A stretch of 62,092 nt of DNA from Deltaproteobacteria bacterium RIFOXYD12_FULL_56_24. GTDB taxonomy: Bacteria; Desulfobacterota; Desulfobulbia; Desulfobulbales; Desulfurivibrionaceae. Positions 62,069 to 62,092 of the stretch are shown one piece after another. The position numbers and the translations under genes are program-made. The stretch covers positions 420-62,511 of the forward strand of contig MGTD01000002.1 of the NCBI GenBank assembly GCA_001799285.1. Reading direction: 5' to 3'. Below the pieces are notes generated by a model. That model worked only from the letters and a program-made list of their open reading frames with translations, made no database searches and was not told where the DNA came from. Every line of letters begins with the position of its first letter. The stretch's first letter is position 1.

Positions 62069-62092
62069 ATGAAAAGAATCATCATCGGGTCT
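62069..62092 (+). CDS. Possible start of a further gene (UbiX-like N-terminus), cut by the window edge
   Basis: ATG followed by KRIIIGS resembles the N-terminus of flavin prenyltransferases (MKRIIVG), but eight codons without a clear ribosome site are too little to be sure. Confidence 0.2.

Noticed and set aside
1-62092. tRNA or rRNA genes
   Set aside because: No T-loop/acceptor pattern or rRNA-like block was recognised in any spacer, although a by-eye scan could miss one.

Overview
The window reads as a chromosomal segment of a high-GC, Gram-negative anaerobe, most likely a Desulfobacterota (Desulfobulbales-like) bacterium. This is an inference from gene content, not a database match. The supporting genes are a Tat-exported molybdopterin oxidoreductase with a four-cluster ferredoxin subunit and a TorD-like chaperone, formate-tetrahydrofolate ligase, a NifU/NifS pair, ThyX instead of ThyA, a ZraP/ZraS/ZraR-type envelope stress set, the gene order rho-rpmE-prfA-prmC-murA, and several outer-membrane barrels. 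No rRNA, tRNA, CRISPR array or intact insertion sequence was recognised.

Layout. 1-3.0 kb: start of a topoisomerase IV A subunit, parE, and remnants of a nucleotidyltransferase/HI0074-type pair. 3.1-9.5 kb: moaA, then the packed run tsaD-DUF2062-rsmA-alcohol dehydrogenase, a convergent DUF3108 protein and a small unknown gene. 9.6-12.7 kb: repeats, a ZraP-like protein and a ZraS-like kinase. 12.7-18 kb: the leftward operon rho-rpmE-prfA-prmC-murA, in which prfA and prmC have duplicated leaders. 18.6-28 kb: an RpoD-family sigma factor, comEC, pilT, a PHP phosphoesterase, an NtrC-type regulator, a small Cys-rich protein and a flavoprotein. 28-33 kb: the leftward operon nifU-nifS-thyX-fhs. 33.4-35.3 kb: uvrC. 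35.7-40.4 kb: a divergent envelope module with two barrels, a calcium-repeat protein, DUF6502 and a DUF5666 lipoprotein. 40.7-45 kb: an orphan higA with a broken higB, and a 1264-residue hybrid kinase. 45-49 kb: the molybdoenzyme operon. 49.4-53 kb: rlmD, leuD and leuC. 53.3-54.9 kb: a phosphodiesterase-like HD-GAF protein. 55.1-61.1 kb: yejABEF peptide importer genes interrupted by a DUF559 cassette. 61.2-61.8 kb: vapBC.

The most unusual material lies between genes. The leaders of prfA (release factor 1) and prmC (the methyltransferase that modifies release factors) are diverged copies of one another. Each carries an 11-bp-stem hairpin and a related 19-codon upstream reading frame that ends 47-48 nt before the real start codon. 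A separate 108-bp palindromic element occurs three times, and its outer arms differ in sequence between copies yet pair within each copy. A DUF559 endonuclease gene sits at the yejE/yejF junction, bracketed by identical 9-bp-stem palindromes that are read into its own ends.
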